Below, one piece after another: positions 6,201 through 13,287 of a stretch of 21,182 nucleotides of DNA; position 1 is the first letter of the stretch, and each line of letters starts with the position of its first letter. The stretch comes from DASQFD01 sp035633255. GTDB lineage: Bacteria; Actinomycetota; Actinomycetes; Actinomycetales; Dermatophilaceae. The notes beneath the pieces are model-generated. The model did no database searches and was not told the origin of the DNA. It saw only the letters and a program-made list of their open reading frames with translations. Location: assembly GCA_035633255.1 (NCBI GenBank), contig DASQFD010000099.1:1-21182 (forward strand). Reading direction: 5' to 3'. Position numbers and translations under genes: made by a program.

Positions 6201-6955
6201 GGCGCGCCGGCCCGGTCGACCAGCGCCAGGAACGCCTGCTCCGCGTCCGCGGCGCCGGTCCGCTCCAGGAGCTCCTGCAGCGTGGAGTCCCACAGCAGCG
6301 CGCCCTCGCGCAGCAGGAGCAGCCGGTCGCACCGGACCGCCTCGTCCATGACGTGGCTGGAGACCAGCAGGGTGCGACCGCCCTCGGCGAGCCGGTGGAA
6401 CAGCTCCCACAGGTCCCGGCGCAGCACGGGGTCGAGCCCGACCGTCGGCTCGTCCAGCACCAGCACGTCCGGGCGCCCCACCAGCGCGACGGCGAGCGAG
6501 GCGCGCGACTCCTGGCCGCCGGAGAGCCGGTCCACCCGCACCGAGGCGTGCGAGCCCAGCTCGACCTCGTCGAGCACCCGGTCGACGTCGCCGTCGGCGG
6601 CCCCCGCGACGGCGGCGAAGTAGCGCAGGTTCTCCCGCACGGTGAGGTCGCCGTAGACGCTCGGCGCCTGGGTGAGGTACCCCACGCGGTGGCGCAGCGC
6701 CGGGGACCCGGCGGGCTCACCGAGGACGGTGATCGTCCCGCCCTGCACCACCTGCACACCGACCACGGCCCGCATCAGCGTCGACTTGCCCCCGCCACTC
6801 GGCCCGAGGAGGCCGACCACCTGTCCGTGGGGCACCCGCAGGCACAGGTCCGGCAGCACCATGCGGTCCCCGCGCACCACCCGCAGGTGGTCGACGACGA
6901 TGGCGTCCGGGCCGGCGGGTGGAGGCGTCCGCGTCCCCGCGCCCTCCCCGCTCAC
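6197..6955 (-). CDS. ABC transporter ATP-binding protein
   Basis: 252 residues. Walker A GPSGGGKST at 51-59, Q-loop GYLTQAP at 92-98, signature LSGGQ at 144-148, Walker B VLVLDEPT at 164-171, D-loop VGLD at 172-175 and switch His at 201 (SSHVMDEA) are all present, so it should hydrolyse ATP. It energises the ABC-2 permease that follows. The GTG start at 6955 overlaps the TGA of the isomerase by four bases (GTGA). No Shine-Dalgarno is visible and the first 18 residues are Gly/Pro/Thr-rich, which fits coupled reinitiation. A longer upstream frame exists but runs through the isomerase gene. Confidence 0.93.
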   Translation of the reverse strand: MSGEGAGTRTPPPAGPDAIVVDHLRVVRGDRMVLPDLCLRVPHGQVVGLLGPSGGGKSTLMRAVVGVQVVQGGTITVLGEPAGSPALRHRVGYLTQAPSVYGDLTVRENLRYFAAVAGAADGDVDRVLDEVELGSHASVRVDRLSGGQESRASLAVALVGRPDVLVLDEPTVGLDPVLRRDLWELFHRLAEGGRTLLVSSHVMDEAVRCDRLLLLREGALLWDSTLQELLERTGAADAEQAFLALVDRAGAP

Positions 6956-7803
6956 CGGCGGCGCCGGCGGGCCCTCGGTCGGGCCGCCGGGGACGCCAGG
7001 TGGAGCCGGGCGAAGGCGAGCGACTCGGCCAGGTCCACCTCCCGCTGGTCGTGGGAGAGCCGCCGCGTCGTCACCTCCACGACCACCGAGCCGTCGAAGC
7101 CGTCCTGCGCGAGGCGCTCCAGCACCTCGGCGCAGGGCTGCCCGCCGCGGCCCGGCACCAGGTGCTCGTCGCGGATCGAGCCCTGCCCGTCGGCCAGGTG
7201 CAGGTGGCGCAGCCGCGGGCCGAGGTCGCGGGTCATGGCCAGGGCGTCGGAGCCGGCGGTGGCCGTGTGCGACAGGTCGAGGGTCACGTGGTCGTAGGGC
7301 TGGCCGACCGGGTCCCAGTGCGGCAGGTAGGCCTCCAGCTCCCGCCCCCGGGCCCGCCACGGGAACATGTTCTCCACCGCCAGGCGCACCCCCCGCTCGG
7401 CCTCGCGCTCCGCGACGCCGTCGGCGAAGTCCCGCGCGTACTCCCGCTGCCAGCGGAACGGCGGGTGCAGCACCACGGTGCCGGCACCGAGCTCGAGCGC
7501 CAGGTCGATCGACCGGTCCACCTTGTCCCACGGGTCGGACCCCCACACCCGCTGGGTCACCAGCAGCGTGGGCGCGTGCACGGACACCACCGGTATGCCG
7601 TGGTGCCGGGACAGCGCCGCGAGCGCGCCGGCCTCCTGGGTCACCGGGTCGTTCCACACCATGACCTCGACGCCGTCGTAGCCGAGCCGGCCCGCGAGCG
7701 AGAAGGCGGCCGCCGCGTTCTCCGGGTAGACCGAGGCGGTCGAGAGGGCGACCGGGACGTCGGGGACCTCGACGACCCCGCTGCCGCGCCGCGCCGGCGC
7801 CAT
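6952..7803 (-). CDS. Sugar phosphate isomerase/epimerase, AP endonuclease 2-type TIM barrel (Rv0498-like)
   Basis: 283 residues. A xylose-isomerase-like TIM barrel with the metal-site residues visible: His77 (SVHAP), His113 (VVLHPP), Glu144 (LAVENMFPW), Asp176 and His179 (TLDLSH), His202 (HLHLAD) and Glu243 (VVVEV). Members isomerise or epimerise sugars and inositols, or cut DNA at abasic sites; sequence alone does not decide. The ATG at 7803 overlaps the ppx stop by one base (TGATG). The pairing with Ppx/GppA matches Rv0496-Rv0498 of M. tuberculosis. The basic tail PRARRRRR is an oddity. Function beyond the fold is unassigned. Confidence 0.88.
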   Translation of the reverse strand: MAPARRGSGVVEVPDVPVALSTASVYPENAAAAFSLAGRLGYDGVEVMVWNDPVTQEAGALAALSRHHGIPVVSVHAPTLLVTQRVWGSDPWDKVDRSIDLALELGAGTVVLHPPFRWQREYARDFADGVAEREAERGVRLAVENMFPWRARGRELEAYLPHWDPVGQPYDHVTLDLSHTATAGSDALAMTRDLGPRLRHLHLADGQGSIRDEHLVPGRGGQPCAEVLERLAQDGFDGSVVVEVTTRRLSHDQREVDLAESLAFARLHLASPAARPRARRRRR

Positions 7804-8729
7804 CACCGCATCCCGTCCAGCCGGCGCAGGATGATCCCCTCGCGCAGCGCCCACGGGCAGACCTCGAGCCGCTCGATGCCCAGCAGGTCCATCGCCGCCT
7901 CGACGACGACCGCCCCGGCGAGGATCTGGTGGGCGCGGGTCGCCGACACCCCGGGCAGCCCCGCGCGCTGGGCCGGCTTCATGCCCGCGAGCGTGGGCAG
8001 CACCGCGGAGAGGGCGGAGCGCTCGAGGAGGCGCACGGCATACATCCCCTCCGAGCTGGGAGCCGCCCCGGTCACCCGCGCCAGGGAGCGGATCGTCTTG
8101 GACGTGCCGACGGCACGGTCCCGCGGGCCGGCCTTGGCGAGCGGCCGCAGGGAGGCGGCGATGGTGGCGCGGACCTGGCGGCGCGCGTCGCGCAGCGTCT
8201 CCGGGCCGGGGGTGTCCTCCGCGAGCAGGGTGCGGGTGACCCGGCCCGCCCCGAGCGGCAGGGACAACGCGACGTCCGGCTCCTCGTCCATCCCCTGCGC
8301 GAGCTCGAGGCTCCCACCGCCGATGTCGGCCACGAGCAACGTCCCCGCGGACCAGCCGAACCACCGGCGGGCCGCGAGGAAGGTCAGCCGTGCCTCCTGC
8401 TCGCCCGAGAGGACCTCGAGGGCGACGCCGGTGCGCACCGCGACGTGCTCGAGGACCACCTCCCCGTTCGGCGCCTCCCGGATGGCGCTGGTGACGAAGC
8501 CCATGAGGTCCTCGACCCCCTGGTCCTCCGCGACCTTCAGGCACTCCTGCACGAAGTCGGTGAGCCGGTCCCGGCCCTGGTCCGAGATCAGGCCGTCGTC
8601 GGTGACGTGCTCGGAGAGGCGCAGGGTGATCTTGTGCGAGGTCGCCGGGAGCGGCCGGGCGCCGCTGTGGGCGTCGACGACGAGCAGGTGGACGGTGTTG
8701 GACCCCACGTCGATGACCCCGAGCCGCAT
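7803..8729 (-). CDS. Ppx/GppA family exopolyphosphatase / pppGpp phosphatase
   Basis: 308 residues, the short form without the C-terminal HD domain, like the two actinobacterial enzymes Rv0496 and Rv1026. The actin-like ATPase fold is shown by phosphate-1 motif GVIDVGSNTVHLLVVD (4-19), the SGEQEARL segment (108-115) with the catalytic Glu, and phosphate-2 motif VADIGGGSLEL (133-143). It removes phosphate from polyphosphate ends or pppGpp. It starts a four-gene operon (ppx, isomerase, ATPase, permease). The ATG at 8729 has no Shine-Dalgarno but a TACGCT box 7 nt upstream. The divergent neighbour matches Rv0495c, so this is best read as the Rv0496 (ppx1) counterpart. Confidence 0.92.
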   Translation of the reverse strand: MRLGVIDVGSNTVHLLVVDAHSGARPLPATSHKITLRLSEHVTDDGLISDQGRDRLTDFVQECLKVAEDQGVEDLMGFVTSAIREAPNGEVVLEHVAVRTGVALEVLSGEQEARLTFLAARRWFGWSAGTLLVADIGGGSLELAQGMDEEPDVALSLPLGAGRVTRTLLAEDTPGPETLRDARRQVRATIAASLRPLAKAGPRDRAVGTSKTIRSLARVTGAAPSSEGMYAVRLLERSALSAVLPTLAGMKPAQRAGLPGVSATRAHQILAGAVVVEAAMDLLGIERLEVCPWALREGIILRRLDGMR

Positions 8730-8736
8730 GGCCGCG

Positions 8737-8755
8737 AGCGTAGTGGCCCTAGGGT
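8737..8755. promoter_or_regulatory. Interlocked divergent leaderless promoters (ppx / Rv0495c-like)
   Basis: Minus-strand TACGCT (8742-8737) serves ppx and plus-strand TAGGGT (8750-8755) serves the gene at 8762. They are 7 nt apart, and the whole intergenic gap is 32 bp. The second box lies in the 8-bp palindrome CCCTAGGG (8747-8754). Each -35 region would have to lie at the other gene's start codon. Confidence 0.5.
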
Positions 8756-8761
8756 GAGGTC

Positions 8762-9598
8762 GTGGCCGAGGTCCCGCTCGACATCCCGCGCACGTGGGTG
8801 GAGTTCGCGGACCCGGCCGACCCGGGTCAGCGCTTCCGCTGCGACCTGACGTGGCTCACCTCGAGCTGGACGTGCATCTTCGGGGCCGGGTGCCGGGGCA
8901 TCTACGCGGACCGTCCGGACGACGGCTGCTGCAGCCTGGGCGCCCACTTCACCGACGAGGACGACCTCGAGCGGGTCCGCGCCGTCGCCGCCGAGATGGG
9001 CCCGGACGTGTGGCAGCACCACCCCGGCCGCAACCCCGCGAAGGCCGCGCGCTGGAGCGAGCTCGAGGACGGCGTGCCGAAGACGCGCGTGGCCGACGGT
9101 GCCTGCGTCTTCCTCAACCGGCCGGACTTCCCGGCCGGCGCCGGCTGCGCCCTGCACGTGCACGCCGTCCGCGCCGGACGGATGCCGCACCGCGCCAAGC
9201 CCGACGTCTGCTGGCAGCTGCCCATCCGGCGGTCCTACCGCACCGTGACCCTGGCCGACGAGACCTCCTACCTCGAGGTGACGATCGGGGAGTACACCCG
9301 CCGGGAGTGGGGGCCCGGGGGGCACGACCTGGACTGGTTCTGCTCGAGCAGCCCCGAGGCGCACGTCGGGCGGGAGCCGGTCTTCCGCAGCAGCCGCGCG
9401 GAGCTGGTCGAGCTGATGGGCGAGGAGGGGTATGCCGTCCTCGTCGTCCACTGCGAGCCGCACCTCACCGTCGCGCGCCGGGCCCGTGCGACGGGGGCGC
9501 GCGCGGCCCTCCCCCTCTACGTCCACCCGGCGACGGTCGACGCCGGCACCGTCGGGGGCCGCCCGGCGGCCCGGCGGGCCCCACGCAGGCGGCCGTGA
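8762..9598 (+). CDS. Conserved Cys-rich actinobacterial protein (Rv0495c-like), function unknown
   Basis: 278 residues. It starts VAEVPLDIPRTWVEFADPAD and carries a cysteine cluster, Cys27, Cys38, Cys44, Cys56 and Cys57, in FRCDLTWLTSSWTC..GAGC..DGCCSLG. More Cys/His pairs follow (CALHVH, DVCWQL, WFCSSS, VHCEPHL). The pattern, ending in a CC pair, recalls the metal- or Fe-S-binding YkgJ/DUF3109 type, but I cannot confirm membership. The divergent arrangement with ppx is the same as Rv0495c-Rv0496 in M. tuberculosis. GTG 8762 follows TAGGGT by 6 nt; GAGG in the spacer could also act as a ribosome binding site. The C-terminus is rich in Arg/Ala/Pro. Overlap with the next gene (GTGA) implies cotranslation with the methyltransferase. 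Confidence 0.85.
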   Translation: MAEVPLDIPRTWVEFADPADPGQRFRCDLTWLTSSWTCIFGAGCRGIYADRPDDGCCSLGAHFTDEDDLERVRAVAAEMGPDVWQHHPGRNPAKAARWSELEDGVPKTRVADGACVFLNRPDFPAGAGCALHVHAVRAGRMPHRAKPDVCWQLPIRRSYRTVTLADETSYLEVTIGEYTRREWGPGGHDLDWFCSSSPEAHVGREPVFRSSRAELVELMGEEGYAVLVVHCEPHLTVARRARATGARAALPLYVHPATVDAGTVGGRPAARRAPRRRP

Positions 9599-10299
9599 CC
9601 GGGGTCCTCCGCTCACCCAACATCTGGGACTCCCCGCACGTCTACGAGCTGGAGAACCGCGCGGCCGACCCGTACCGCGAAGTCGACGCCGCGCTGGAGC
9701 GGCTGCACCCGCTGGCCGGGGTGGTCGTCGTCGACGTGGGGTGCGGGAGCGGCTTCCACCTGCCCCGGCTGGCCGCCCGCGGGGCCCACGTGGTGGGGGT
9801 CGAGCCGCACCCGCCGCTCGTCGCACTCGCCCGGGACCGGCTGCGCGGGGGCGCCGCAACGGCGCGGCGGCGGGCCGTGGTCCTGTGCGGCTGGGCGGAG
9901 GCCCTGCCCCTCGCCACCGGGTCGGTCGACGTGGTCTGCGCCCGGTGGGCGTACTTCTTCGGGGCGGGCTGCGAGCCCGGTCTCGCCGAGGCGCAGCGGG
10001 TGCTGCGACCCGGTGGGGTGGTGGCCGTCGTCGACGTCGACGCCACCCGCTCGACGTTCGGCCGGTGGTTCCGCGGCGGGTACCCGGCATACGACCCGGA
10101 GGGCACCGAGCGCTTCTGGGCCAGGCAGGGGTTCACGACCGAGCGGCTCACGGTGCCCCTGGCGTTCCGGCGGCGGGCGGACCTGGAGGCGGTGCTGCGG
10201 ATCGAGCTGCCACCGGAGGCGGCCGCGCGCGCCATCGCGGAGCACGCGGGCCTGGTGGTCGACCAGGCGGTCGCCCTCCGCTGGCGCCGCACCGGGTGA
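9595..10299 (+). CDS. Class I SAM-dependent methyltransferase
   Basis: 234 residues. Motif I VVVVDVGCGSGFHLP is at 43-57, the SAM-ribose acidic residue is Glu70 (VVGVEPH), motif II is near ALPLATGSVDVVCARWAYFF and motif III near RVLRPGGVVAVVDVD. This is the Methyltransf_11/25 fold (UbiE-like). The N-terminus RSPNIWDSPHVYELENRA matches a group of actinobacterial proteins seen beside the Cys-rich gene, but no substrate is known to me. The GTG at 9595 overlaps the preceding stop as GTGA, so the pair is translationally coupled and may act together. A later start is unlikely because the SPNIWD segment looks conserved. Confidence 0.9.
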   Translation: MTGVLRSPNIWDSPHVYELENRAADPYREVDAALERLHPLAGVVVVDVGCGSGFHLPRLAARGAHVVGVEPHPPLVALARDRLRGGAATARRRAVVLCGWAEALPLATGSVDVVCARWAYFFGAGCEPGLAEAQRVLRPGGVVAVVDVDATRSTFGRWFRGGYPAYDPEGTERFWARQGFTTERLTVPLAFRRRADLEAVLRIELPPEAAARAIAEHAGLVVDQAVALRWRRTG

Positions 10300-10338
10300 T
10301 CGGCACCCGCCGGCGGGGAGCGAGCGCGATGCTCGTGG

Positions 10339-10344
10339 CAGACT
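10339..10344 (+). promoter_or_regulatory. Candidate -10 box of the hemerythrin gene
   Basis: CAGACT, 25 nt before the GTG at 10370, giving a short leader that includes GAGGGGGCGAGG as ribosome binding site. A small inverted repeat, CGAGC-5 nt-GCTCG (10321-10335), lies in the -35/-15 interval. Confidence 0.35.
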
Positions 10345-10369
10345 CGTCCACGGTGAGGGGGCGAGGCCG

Positions 10370-10834
10370 GTGTGCAGCTACTGCGGGTGCCGTTCGATCG
10401 GGCCGATCGGGGACCTCTCGCGCGAGCACACGCAGATCCAGAACCTGTGCGGCGAGGTCCGCCGGGCCACCGACCGGGGCGAGCACGAGCGGGCGGTGGC
10501 CCACCTCGCCGAGCTGGCCGTGCTGCTCGAGCGGCACGACTCCGTGGAGGAGCTGAGCCTCTACCCGGCCATGGCCAGGCAGCCGGAGTACCGGGAGAAG
10601 GTGGGCGTGCTGTTCGACGAGCACGACGACGTCGACTCCATCGTCGCGACCGCCCTGGCGACGGCCCGCGAGAGGGGCGCCGCCGAGGTCGAGTGGGCCC
10701 CGGTGCTCGGCGCCTTCGGCACGCTCGTCGAGCACATCCAGCACGAGGAGAACGGTCTCTTCCCCGCCGCGGCGATCGCCCTGGACCCGGCGGACTGGGA
10801 GCATGCCGAGCGCGTGCGGCGGCAGGCCGGCTGA
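10370..10834 (+). CDS. Hemerythrin-domain protein with N-terminal CxxCxC motif
   Basis: 154 residues. A four-helix hemerythrin HHE domain with the di-iron ligand set His20 (REHTQI), His56 and Glu60/61 (ERHDSVEEL), His85 (DEHDD), and His122/His125 (EHIQHEENGLFP). The N-terminus MCSYCGC is a conserved extra cysteine motif of this actinobacterial subgroup and might bind a metal or act in redox sensing. Hemerythrin-like proteins bind O2, NO or peroxide, or store iron. GTG 10370 was chosen because GAGGGG/GCGAGG precedes it and the CSYCGC motif starts there. It converges on ctlX with 6 nt between stop codons. It lies 70 nt after the methyltransferase and may have its own promoter. Confidence 0.9.
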   Translation: MCSYCGCRSIGPIGDLSREHTQIQNLCGEVRRATDRGEHERAVAHLAELAVLLERHDSVEELSLYPAMARQPEYREKVGVLFDEHDDVDSIVATALATARERGAAEVEWAPVLGAFGTLVEHIQHEENGLFPAAAIALDPADWEHAERVRRQAG

Positions 10835-10840
10835 CCGCCC

Positions 10841-11860
10841 TCAGCGGCTCCGGGACGGCAGGTGGACCCCGGCGACCATGCAGCGGGCCGACCCGCCCGC
10901 GTGCTCGACGGTGGGCACGTGCACCGGCAGCACGTCGACGTGCGCACCGACGACCCGGCGCTGGGCGGCGTCCAGCGAGGCCCAGCCCCGGGCGGACATC
11001 ACCAGCACCCGGTCCGTGGAGCCGGTCAGCTCCAGTGCGTTGCCCGCGAACTCCCCCACCTGGGCCAGGGTCAGCGGGACCACCTCGTGGCCGCTTCCGT
11101 CCAGCTCCTCGCGCAGCGCGCGACGGGCGGACGCGTCCCGCACCGCCTCGAGGCAGACCAGCGCGAGGTCGGTGCCGACGCTCATCATGACGTTGGTGTG
11201 GTAGATCGGGCGGCCCGCCCGGTCCACCGCGTCGACGACCACGGCGCGGTACCCGTGGTCGGCGCAGAACCGGCGGAGCACCGCGGCGCTGACCCGGCGC
11301 GACCGGCAGACGTAGGCGACGCGGGCGACGTGGTCGAGGACCATCGAGCCGGTGCCCTCGAGGTAGCGGCCCGTCCGCTCCGCGCGGGAGTAGTCGCGCA
11401 CCGTGGCCACGGCGTACTCGCGCGCCAGGGCGTCGACGACGTCCCTGCGACGTTCGCCCCGGCGGGTCCGGGCCCGCATCGGGTAGAGCACGAGGCTCCC
11501 GCAGTCGTGGGTGGAGAACCAGTTGTTGGGGAAGACCGAGTCGGGCGTGGCGCTCGAGGCGTCCTCGAAGAGGTGCACCCGGACCCCGGCGCCGGCCAGC
11601 CGCTCGGCCATGGCCGAGACCTCGGCGTGAGCGGCGCGGGCCACCTCCGAGGCGGTGCCGTGCGCGCGGGTGGTGAAGCCGTTGTCCCGGCACAGCCGGG
11701 CGTCGGGGGCGAAGTGGTGCGGCCTGACCATGACCACGGACGCCGGGGCCTGCACCGACGCCGGCGTCGGGGCCCGCGCCGGGGCCGGCACCGGGGCCGG
11801 CACCGGGGGACGCGACGGCGCGTCCCCCTGACCGGGTGCCAGCGGGAGCGTGATGGTCAT
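10841..11860 (-). CDS. ctlX: Citrulline hydrolase / amidinotransferase-fold enzyme (CtlX)
   Basis: 339 residues. Pentein-fold guanidine/ureido hydrolase: DSVFPNNWFS (107-116), EGTGSMVLDH (168-177), catalytic His221 in YHTNVMMSVG, GNALEL (273-278) and catalytic Cys327 in GGSARCM. CtlX releases ornithine, CO2 and ammonia from citrulline. The family normally begins near residue 42 (VVMVRPHHF). Residues 17-41 are a Pro/Ala tract encoded by short DNA repeats, so the start is uncertain: ATG 11860 lacks a ribosome binding site, and GTG 11737 (codon 42) is an alternative. It is divergent from an Lrp/AsnC regulator, the usual partner for amino-acid catabolic genes. Other pentein hydrolases (dimethylarginine hydrolase) are a less likely reading. 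Confidence 0.87.
   Translation of the reverse strand: MTITLPLAPGQGDAPSRPPVPAPVPAPARAPTPASVQAPASVVMVRPHHFAPDARLCRDNGFTTRAHGTASEVARAAHAEVSAMAERLAGAGVRVHLFEDASSATPDSVFPNNWFSTHDCGSLVLYPMRARTRRGERRRDVVDALAREYAVATVRDYSRAERTGRYLEGTGSMVLDHVARVAYVCRSRRVSAAVLRRFCADHGYRAVVVDAVDRAGRPIYHTNVMMSVGTDLALVCLEAVRDASARRALREELDGSGHEVVPLTLAQVGEFAGNALELTGSTDRVLVMSARGWASLDAAQRRVVGAHVDVLPVHVPTVEHAGGSARCMVAGVHLPSRSR
11781..11804. repeat. 12-bp tandem repeat inside ctlX
   Basis: GGGGCCGGCACC occurs twice head to tail (11781-11792, 11793-11804), flanked by partial copies. It encodes the Pro/Ala tract of the ctlX N-terminus and may expand or contract. Confidence 0.7.
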
Positions 11861-11921
11861 GGGGAGATCGTGCGGCCGCCGCAGCGTCGCGCACAACGGG
11901 AGAACTGCTGACGTTCCGGTG

Positions 11922-11955
11922 GCCGACCTGGCAGATCGGCGATTCTCGCTACGAT
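11922..11955 (+). promoter_or_regulatory. Lrp-type operator candidate and leaderless -10 box
   Basis: GCCGA (11922-11926) and TCGGC (11936-11940) form an inverted repeat with 9 nt between, covering roughly -42 to -24 of the regulator gene. TACGAT (11950-11955) lies 7 nt before its ATG. The 102-nt intergenic region also has to hold the ctlX promoter, for which I see no clear box. Confidence 0.4.
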
Positions 11956-11962
11956 GTGCACC

Positions 11963-12388
11963 ATGACCGGCGTGGACGACCTCGACCGTCAGCTGCTGGC
12001 CCGTCTCTCCGCCGACGCCCGGACCCCCGCGGCGACGCTCGCCGCCGCGCTGCACGTCTCCCGGGGCACCGTCCAGGCCCGCATGGCCCGCCTGGTCGCC
12101 TCGGGGGTCATCCGGCGCTTCACCGTGGAGCTCGCGCCCGAGGTGGAGGCCCGCGCGGTGCGCGCGCTCACCACCGTGCAGCTCTCGCACGCGAGCCCGC
12201 GGTCCGTCGCCGCGGCCCTGCGCGCCCTGCCCGCCGTGAGCGCGCTGCACACGACGAACGGCACGTGGGACCTGGTCGCCGAGCTGCGCGCCGGGACGCT
12301 CTCCGAGCTCGACGCGGCCCTCAGCGACATCCGGGCGATCCGCGGCGTCGCCAACACCGAGACCTCGATCCTGCTGACCGAGCTCTAG
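11963..12388 (+). CDS. Lrp/AsnC family transcriptional regulator
   Basis: 141 residues. N-terminal winged helix-turn-helix (about 4-48; LDRQLLARLSADARTPAATL then VSRGTVQARMARLVASGVIR) and C-terminal RAM effector domain (about 65-140). Such proteins form dimers to octamers and sense amino acids. Because ctlX is divergent and shares the 102-nt promoter region, its ligand is likely citrulline, ornithine or arginine (inference). ATG 11963 is preferred over ATG 11954 because a TACGAT box lies exactly 7 nt before it and there is no Shine-Dalgarno. Its TAG stop shares bases with the stop codon of nadC on the other strand. Confidence 0.93.
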   Translation: MTGVDDLDRQLLARLSADARTPAATLAAALHVSRGTVQARMARLVASGVIRRFTVELAPEVEARAVRALTTVQLSHASPRSVAAALRALPAVSALHTTNGTWDLVAELRAGTLSELDAALSDIRAIRGVANTETSILLTEL

Positions 12389-13287
12389 CCGGTGGGTGGG
12401 GCCTGCTCCAGGTCGAGCGCGAGGTCGAGCACCGGTGAGGAGTGGGTCAGCGCCCCGACGCTGAGGTAGTCCACGCCGGTGTCCGCGTACGCGGCGGCCA
12501 CCTCGAGGGTGAGGCCTCCCGTGGCCTCCACCTCGACCGCCTCACCGGTGTCCCGCACGGTGGCCACGGTCGCGAACAGCAGGTCGAGAGGCATGTTGTC
12601 GCAGAGGAGGAAGCGCGCCCCGGCGGCGACCGCCTCCAGCGCCTCCTCCGTCGTCGTCACCTCCACCTGGACCGGGACGTCCGGGAAGCGCCCACGGATC
12701 GCCTCGTAGGCCGCGGTGATGCCACCGGCGGCCAGCTTGTGGTTGTCCTTGACCATGGCGACGTCGTAGAGGCCCATCCGCTTGTTGGTCCCCCCGCCGC
12801 ACCGGACGGCATACTTCTCCAGCGCCCGCAGCCCGGGGGTGGTCTTGCGGGTGTCCAGCACCATGGCGCCGGAGCCCTCCAGCTCGTCGGCCCACCGGGC
12901 CGTGTGGGTGGCGACGCCCGAGAGCCGGCTGAGGACGTTGAGCAGGGTGCGCTCGGCGACGAGGGTCACCTGGGTCACGCCGGTGACGCGGGCGACGACG
13001 TCCCCACGGGCGACCGCCTTCCCGTCGTGGCGCAGGACCTCGACCGCCGGGGCGGGACAGCCGAGCCGGTCGGCGACCGCCGCCAGGGTCAGCGCGACGG
13101 CGGGCACGCCGGCGAGCACCCCGTCGGCTCGGGCGACGACGACCGCCGAGCACCGCTGGTCGGCGGGGATGGTGGCCGCCGTCGTGACGTCCACCCCGTC
13201 GGGACCGAGGTCCTCGTCGAGCGCGGTCCCCACGACGCGCAGCGCGTCCTCCGCGGGGAAGGCGTAGGGGTCCCTCGGGTGGGTCAT
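12385..13287 (-). CDS. nadC: Nicotinate-nucleotide pyrophosphorylase (quinolinate phosphoribosyltransferase)
   Basis: 300 residues. NadC converts quinolinate and PRPP to nicotinate mononucleotide, CO2 and pyrophosphate in de novo NAD synthesis. Conserved stretches are LDTRKTTPGLRALEKYAV (144-161), GGGTNKRMGLYDVAMVKDNH (164-183), QVEVTTTEEA, FLLCDNM and VEATGGLTLE, which cover the PRPP and quinolinate sites. The ATG at 13287 overlaps the nadB stop as ATGA. It is last in the operon DUF2520-panC-nadB-nadC, and its TAG shares the CTAG at 12385-12388 with the opposing regulator gene. Confidence 0.97.
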   Translation of the reverse strand: MTHPRDPYAFPAEDALRVVGTALDEDLGPDGVDVTTAATIPADQRCSAVVVARADGVLAGVPAVALTLAAVADRLGCPAPAVEVLRHDGKAVARGDVVARVTGVTQVTLVAERTLLNVLSRLSGVATHTARWADELEGSGAMVLDTRKTTPGLRALEKYAVRCGGGTNKRMGLYDVAMVKDNHKLAAGGITAAYEAIRGRFPDVPVQVEVTTTEEALEAVAAGARFLLCDNMPLDLLFATVATVRDTGEAVEVEATGGLTLEVAAAYADTGVDYLSVGALTHSSPVLDLALDLEQAPPTG

